A stretch of 8,156 nt of DNA from an uncultured Flavobacteriia bacterium (lineage in GTDB: Bacteria > Bacteroidota > Bacteroidia > Flavobacteriales_D > Crocinitomicaceae). Numbering within the stretch: position 1 is the first letter of the stretch; each line of letters opens with the position of its first letter. Below, one piece after another: positions 4,718-8,156 of the stretch. A program made the position numbers and the translations under genes. The stretch covers positions 1-8,156 of the forward strand of contig CAISOQ010000314.1 in assembly GCA_903887095.1 (NCBI GenBank), read 5' to 3'. Under the pieces are notes generated by a model, which saw only the letters and a program-made list of their open reading frames with translations, did not search any database and was not told the origin of the DNA.

Positions 4718-5158
4718 ATGAGTGCTGTGGCTAAAACAAAAAAACATATACTGACTTTTGAGCAGGAATATGATTTTGATATGCTCGGAATTTGCTCGCA
4801 CCACAACGATTACCGCTTGGCCTGGGGAATCAATGAAGGATTGAACATACAGCTAAAAAAAGCCGAAGAAGACTACGTTATTACAAACAAAAAAGGCCAA
4901 AAAATATCGCAGCATTCGTTGTACGAATTTCGTGATGAGGAAAATCTAATTGAATACTACCTCATCAAAAACAAAAGTCTTGGTAAATATTTGATCCCTG
5001 AAAAACCAGCCATCGATTATTTCCTTTTCCTCTTTGAAAACCACATTTGGGAACCGGAAGATTTATTGGTGAAACTGAAAAATATTTCAAGTGTCTTGGG
5101 CGGATTTATTTTCAATCCGGAAGAGTTCGAATCTACCGAATTACTGGTATTCAACTGA
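4718..5158 (+). CDS. IPExxxVDY family protein
   Basis: The 146-residue protein contains I93-P-E-K-P-A-I-D-Y101, a direct match (I for V) to the motif that names this Bacteroidota-restricted family. It also has the usual acidic and aromatic N-terminal half, including FEQEYDFDMLGICSHHNDYR and LAWGIN. It is soluble, with no signal peptide. Molecular function is not known. Members are regularly found just before pyk, as here: the pyruvate kinase ATG is 25 bp after this stop. I chose the ATG at 4718. A TTG at 4697 would add seven residues but falls inside the probable -7 box. The two genes are very likely co-transcribed from the promoter at 4668-4699. Confidence 0.92.
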   Translation: MSAVAKTKKHILTFEQEYDFDMLGICSHHNDYRLAWGINEGLNIQLKKAEEDYVITNKKGQKISQHSLYEFRDEENLIEYYLIKNKSLGKYLIPEKPAIDYFLFLFENHIWEPEDLLVKLKNISSVLGGFIFNPEEFESTELLVFN

Positions 5159-5183
5159 TGCACGAAAAATTGAATTGAAGAAA

Positions 5184-6602
5184 ATGAAAAAAACAAAAAT
5201 AGTTGCAACCCTTGGTCCAGCGTCGAGCGACAAGGAAATATTGCGTCAAATGTTCGAGGCAGGTGTAAACGTGTGCCGATTGAATTTTAGTCATGGTGCC
5301 TACGAAGATCACGCTTCGGTTGTAAAAACCATTCGTGAATTGAATGATGAAACTGGTTTAAACGTTGCCATTCTTGCAGATTTGCAAGGTCCAAAAATTC
5401 GTACCAACGAAATGGAAAACAATGGTGTTGAACTGATCAATGGAAGCGAGGTACTGATTGTAACAGAGAAAGTACTTGGTACAGCGCAAAAATTCTCAAT
5501 CAATTACGCAGATCTTCCAAAAGATGTTAAGCCTGGAGAGCGCATCCTTCTCGATGATGGAAAATTAGCGCTGGAAGTGATTAGTTCAGATGGAAGCAAA
5601 GAAATTAAAGTGAAGGTGATTCACGGTGGAATTTTGTCTTCCAAAAAAGGAGTGAATTTTCCAAATACGAAAATTTCAATGCCATCATTAACGAGCAAAG
5701 ATTTACTTGATTTACAATTTGCACTGGAGCAAGATGTGGATTGGGTGGGACTTTCCTTTGTTCGTTCTGCGCGTGACATCATTGAATTGAAACACATTAT
5801 AGCAGGAGAAAAAAGAAAAGCAAAGGTCATAGCAAAAATTGAAAAACCGGAAGCAATCGACGATATTGATGCAATCATCAAAGAAAGCGATGGACTGATG
5901 GTCGCTCGTGGCGATTTGGGTGTTGAAATTCCATATCAAAATGTGCCGATCATTCAAAAAATGCTGATTTCAAAGTGCATTACTCATGCAAAACCAATCA
6001 TTGTTGCAACGCAGATGATGGAAAGCATGATCACAAATATTTCTCCGACGAGAGCCGAAGTGAATGACGTTGCCAATGCGGTATTGGATGGTGCTGATGC
6101 CGTAATGCTCTCAGGCGAAACATCCGTTGGAAAACACCCTGTTGAGGTCATCAAAACGATGTCGAACATTGTCCGTGAAATGGAAAATTTTGAAGGCATC
6201 TACAACAAAGAGGAACTCCCAGAAAGAGACCAATCACGTTTCATCACAGATAGTATTTGTTTCAATGCTTGTCGACTATCCCAACGTGTTGAATCAAATG
6301 CCATTCTTACCATGTCTTTTTCAGGATATACCGCTTATAAAATTGCATCACAACGCCCAAAAGCACCGATTTTTGTGTTTACAAGCAACAAGAACATCCT
6401 TACACAGTTAAACCTTGTTTGGGGAGTGCGCGCTTTCTATTACGACAAGCACATCAGTACGGATCATACGATTGCTGACATCAAGTACCTGCTAAAAAAA
6501 GAAGGGCTACTTGCGCAAGGCGATTTGGTGATTAATGTTGCATCCATTCCGCTGGAAGATCGGGGTAGTTCAAACATGCTCAAATTAAGTTACGTAGAGT
6601 AA
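5184..6602 (+). CDS. pyk: pyruvate kinase
   Basis: Pyruvate kinase transfers phosphate from phosphoenolpyruvate to ADP, making pyruvate and ATP in the last step of glycolysis, in the cytosol. The 472-residue product has the family architecture: a TIM-barrel A domain split by a B domain at about 71-169, and a C-terminal domain from about 346. Active-site residues are present: R32 and N34-F-S-H in the first strand-loop, A65-D66-L-Q-G-P-K-I-R, catalytic K218 and Mg ligand E220 in IAKIEKPEAID, D244 in MVARGDLGVEIP, and T276 in ATQMMESM. GETSVGKHPVE also fits. The chosen ATG gives the conserved KTKIVATLGPAS start. A longer in-frame extension upstream overlaps the previous gene and is unlikely. The IPExxxVDY gene precedes it by 25 bp. 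The protein looks intact and ordinary. Confidence 0.98.
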   Translation: MKKTKIVATLGPASSDKEILRQMFEAGVNVCRLNFSHGAYEDHASVVKTIRELNDETGLNVAILADLQGPKIRTNEMENNGVELINGSEVLIVTEKVLGTAQKFSINYADLPKDVKPGERILLDDGKLALEVISSDGSKEIKVKVIHGGILSSKKGVNFPNTKISMPSLTSKDLLDLQFALEQDVDWVGLSFVRSARDIIELKHIIAGEKRKAKVIAKIEKPEAIDDIDAIIKESDGLMVARGDLGVEIPYQNVPIIQKMLISKCITHAKPIIVATQMMESMITNISPTRAEVNDVANAVLDGADAVMLSGETSVGKHPVEVIKTMSNIVREMENFEGIYNKEELPERDQSRFITDSICFNACRLSQRVESNAILTMSFSGYTAYKIASQRPKAPIFVFTSNKNILTQLNLVWGVRAFYYDKHISTDHTIADIKYLLKKEGLLAQGDLVINVASIPLEDRGSSNMLKLSYVE

Positions 6603-6624
6603 AAAATCATGTTTTGACCTTGAT

Positions 6625-6657
6625 TTTGGTTAGATCATGAAATTTCTTTTATATTTA
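6625..6657 (+). promoter_or_regulatory. weak candidate promoter for the propeller-repeat gene
   Basis: TTTG (6625-6628), 21 nt, then TATATTTA (6650-6657) fits the Bacteroidota pattern with one mismatch. However, it would start transcription within the hairpin that appears to end the pyk transcript. The promoter could be real with the hairpin in its leader, or it could be a chance match. Confidence 0.25.
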
Positions 6658-6659
6658 TA

Positions 6660-6694
6660 AACGCTAAAACCATATTCAGCGTTATTTATTTTTT
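6660..6694 (+). terminator. probable terminator of the IPExxxVDY-pyk transcript
   Basis: AACGCT (6660-6665) and AGCGTT (6678-6683) form a 6 bp stem with a 12-base loop, followed by ATTTATTTTTTT. It begins 58 bp after the pyk stop. The stem is short and the loop large, so it is a weaker terminator than the one at 2738-2770. Confidence 0.5.
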
Positions 6695-6713
6695 TGAAAG
6701 AAACGACTCTCTG

Positions 6714-8156
6714 ATGAGCAGAATACTATTATTTCTGAGTTTTGTTGGCTCCTTGAACGCAGTTTTCGGACAACAACCCACACAAATTTGGACGAACAGA
6801 TTCAATGGAACTGGTGATTTTTCTCAACAATTTAATTCAATTGTTCCTTCTGGTAATGCTACCTATGTCGGAGGTTACACTGTAAAAAGTGGTAATCAGC
6901 GCGATTTTTATCTTTCCAAATTTAACAGCAAGGGCGATACGCTCTGGACGAGATCCTACAACGGTTCGGCAGGCACGGATGATGCAATCGTTTCAATGGT
7001 AGCAGATAGTGCGGGAAACATCTATGTCAGCGGGTATTCTTCAGAAAAAGGCACCGGAAAAGATATTTGTGTACTTAAATACGATGCGACAGGAAAACAA
7101 CTCTGGAAGTACCTTTACAACAATCAAAACGCGGGGAATGACGATCTGCCTATACAAATTACATTAGACAGTGAAGGAAATGTTTTACTTGTTGGATCCT
7201 CTGATCAAGCGCCCGGTTCAAAGACAAATTTCAATTTTATCACAATTAAACTTGATCGTTTGGGAAATCAGGTGTGGTTAAAATTATTTGATAGCTCCGG
7301 AGAATTTGATGACCTGGCAATTGGCTTGGCTGTCAGCGCTAAAAATGAAGTTTTCGTTACAGGAAATACAGACAATGGTAGTGATTTAGACATTGTAACT
7401 TTGAAGTATACCTCAACAGGTTCACTTGCTTGGATGAAAGCCTTCAATAAAGGAAAAAATGATAGAGCAAATTCACTTTGCACAGATAAGGGCTCTGTTT
7501 ATGTTGTAGGAAGCACAGAAAATGGAAAAGATTTAGATTATACAATTCTTAAATATTCGTTTGCTGGCGCTGAATCTTGGCAGAATGGTCTTACCTACAA
7601 TGGTGCCGCGAAAGGAAACGATGAGGCAATTACTGTTTACACAGACAACGCAGGAAATTTATATGTAGCGGGTACAAGCGATCAGGATGCTTCTGCAGCC
7701 CAAAACTTGGATTTCTGTGTGAGTAAATACAATGTCAACGGAACAGAGCAATGGACCAAAACGTGGGGAAGTTCTCGTGACAAAGATGATCGTCCTTCAT
7801 ACATAGGCGCAACAGAATCGGGCTTGTTGGTCGTTGCGGGCACTTCAGACATCAATAATGATCCTTTAGCTAAAGCTGGAGATTTTCAAGCTGTAGGTTT
7901 TAATACATCTGGAACTTTGCAGTGGGAACAATCTTATTCTGCCTCTAATGGATTTTCTCAATGTGCTGCCGCTATAATAGATAATGCAGGTAATGTTGTT
8001 TTATGCGGTAAAATTCGTGAGGATCAATCAAAAGATAAAAACGTAGTTATTCAATTTTCGAATGAAGGACGATTTAATTGGTTCAAACAGCAAGAGCCAA
8101 GCGGAGAGAATACAGATAAAGTCAATGATTTATTTTTAGACGAAGCAGGAAACACA
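6714..8156 (+). CDS. secreted beta-propeller-repeat (SBBP-like) protein, 5' part
   Basis: An open frame runs from the ATG at 6714 to the window edge: 481 codons with no stop. A Sec signal peptide (MSRILLFLSFVGSLNAVFG|Q, cleavage near residue 19) is followed by eight full repeats of about 50 residues and the start of a ninth. Each repeat reads roughly D-D-A-x(5)-D-x-x-G-N-x-Y-V-x-G-x-[ST]..., a D-x-x-x-x-K-[YF] strand, then G-x-x-x-W and a turn; for example DNAGNLYVAGTSDQ and VSKYNVNGTEQW. This is the SBBP/beta-propeller pattern of large exported Bacteroidota proteins, in which a T9SS sorting domain often follows at the C-terminus. That end lies beyond this window. It likely sits at the cell surface. 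The ligand is unknown and no catalytic motif is seen. Confidence 0.9.
   Translation, partial: MSRILLFLSFVGSLNAVFGQQPTQIWTNRFNGTGDFSQQFNSIVPSGNATYVGGYTVKSGNQRDFYLSKFNSKGDTLWTRSYNGSAGTDDAIVSMVADSAGNIYVSGYSSEKGTGKDICVLKYDATGKQLWKYLYNNQNAGNDDLPIQITLDSEGNVLLVGSSDQAPGSKTNFNFITIKLDRLGNQVWLKLFDSSGEFDDLAIGLAVSAKNEVFVTGNTDNGSDLDIVTLKYTSTGSLAWMKAFNKGKNDRANSLCTDKGSVYVVGSTENGKDLDYTILKYSFAGAESWQNGLTYNGAAKGNDEAITVYTDNAGNLYVAGTSDQDASAAQNLDFCVSKYNVNGTEQWTKTWGSSRDKDDRPSYIGATESGLLVVAGTSDINNDPLAKAGDFQAVGFNTSGTLQWEQSYSASNGFSQCAAAIIDNAGNVVLCGKIREDQSKDKNVVIQFSNEGRFNWFKQQEPSGENTDKVNDLFLDEAGNT

Noticed and set aside
5091..5183. N-terminal extension of pyruvate kinase
   Set aside because: The extra 31 codons overlap the IPExxxVDY gene in another frame. 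The family starts at KTKIVATLGPAS, matching the ATG at 5184.

Overview
The window looks like a chromosomal segment of a member of the Bacteroidota, most likely the Flavobacteriia or a close relative. The evidence is AT-rich coding DNA, A-rich leaders without clear Shine-Dalgarno sites, a secreted protein ending in a type IX secretion (T9SS) sorting domain, and a small protein of the Bacteroidota-specific IPExxxVDY family directly upstream of pyruvate kinase. A good match to the Bacteroidota promoter form (TTTG, about 20 nt, TAnnTTTG) precedes that pair. I cannot place the genus.

Layout. 1-1364: the 3' end of a probable surface-protein gene, then a compact co-directional cluster of an unknown 114-residue protein, an unknown basic 64-residue protein, and a 229-residue protein with uracil-DNA-glycosylase-superfamily motifs. 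The junctions are 4 bp, 3 bp and a 4 bp ATGA overlap. 1381-2706: an exported LamG/Ig-like protein with a T9SS C-terminal domain, followed by a strong terminator. 2791-3707: a minus-strand DUF4160-DUF2442 pair, stop-start overlapped and resembling a toxin-antitoxin module, bracketed by two diverged copies of one hairpin-containing repeat in the same orientation. 3863-4066: a 52-residue membrane protein on the minus strand with its own terminator. 4144-4667: a long gene-free stretch with a helically spaced GTTCAA array, a GC-rich structured block (about 63% GC by count against AT-rich surroundings) and Bacteroidota-style intergenic sequence. 4668-6690: promoter, IPExxxVDY protein, pyruvate kinase and terminator. 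6714-8156: the start of a large secreted beta-propeller-repeat protein that runs off the window.

The right half is mostly housekeeping (glycolysis) plus a surface protein. The left half is accessory: the glycosylase cluster, the toxin-antitoxin-like pair and the repeats. The best candidates for something undescribed are (a) the glycosylase-like gene translationally linked to two small proteins I cannot assign, (b) the DUF4160-DUF2442 pair between repeat copies, and (c) the GC-rich structured intergenic block. None of these is proved by sequence reading alone.
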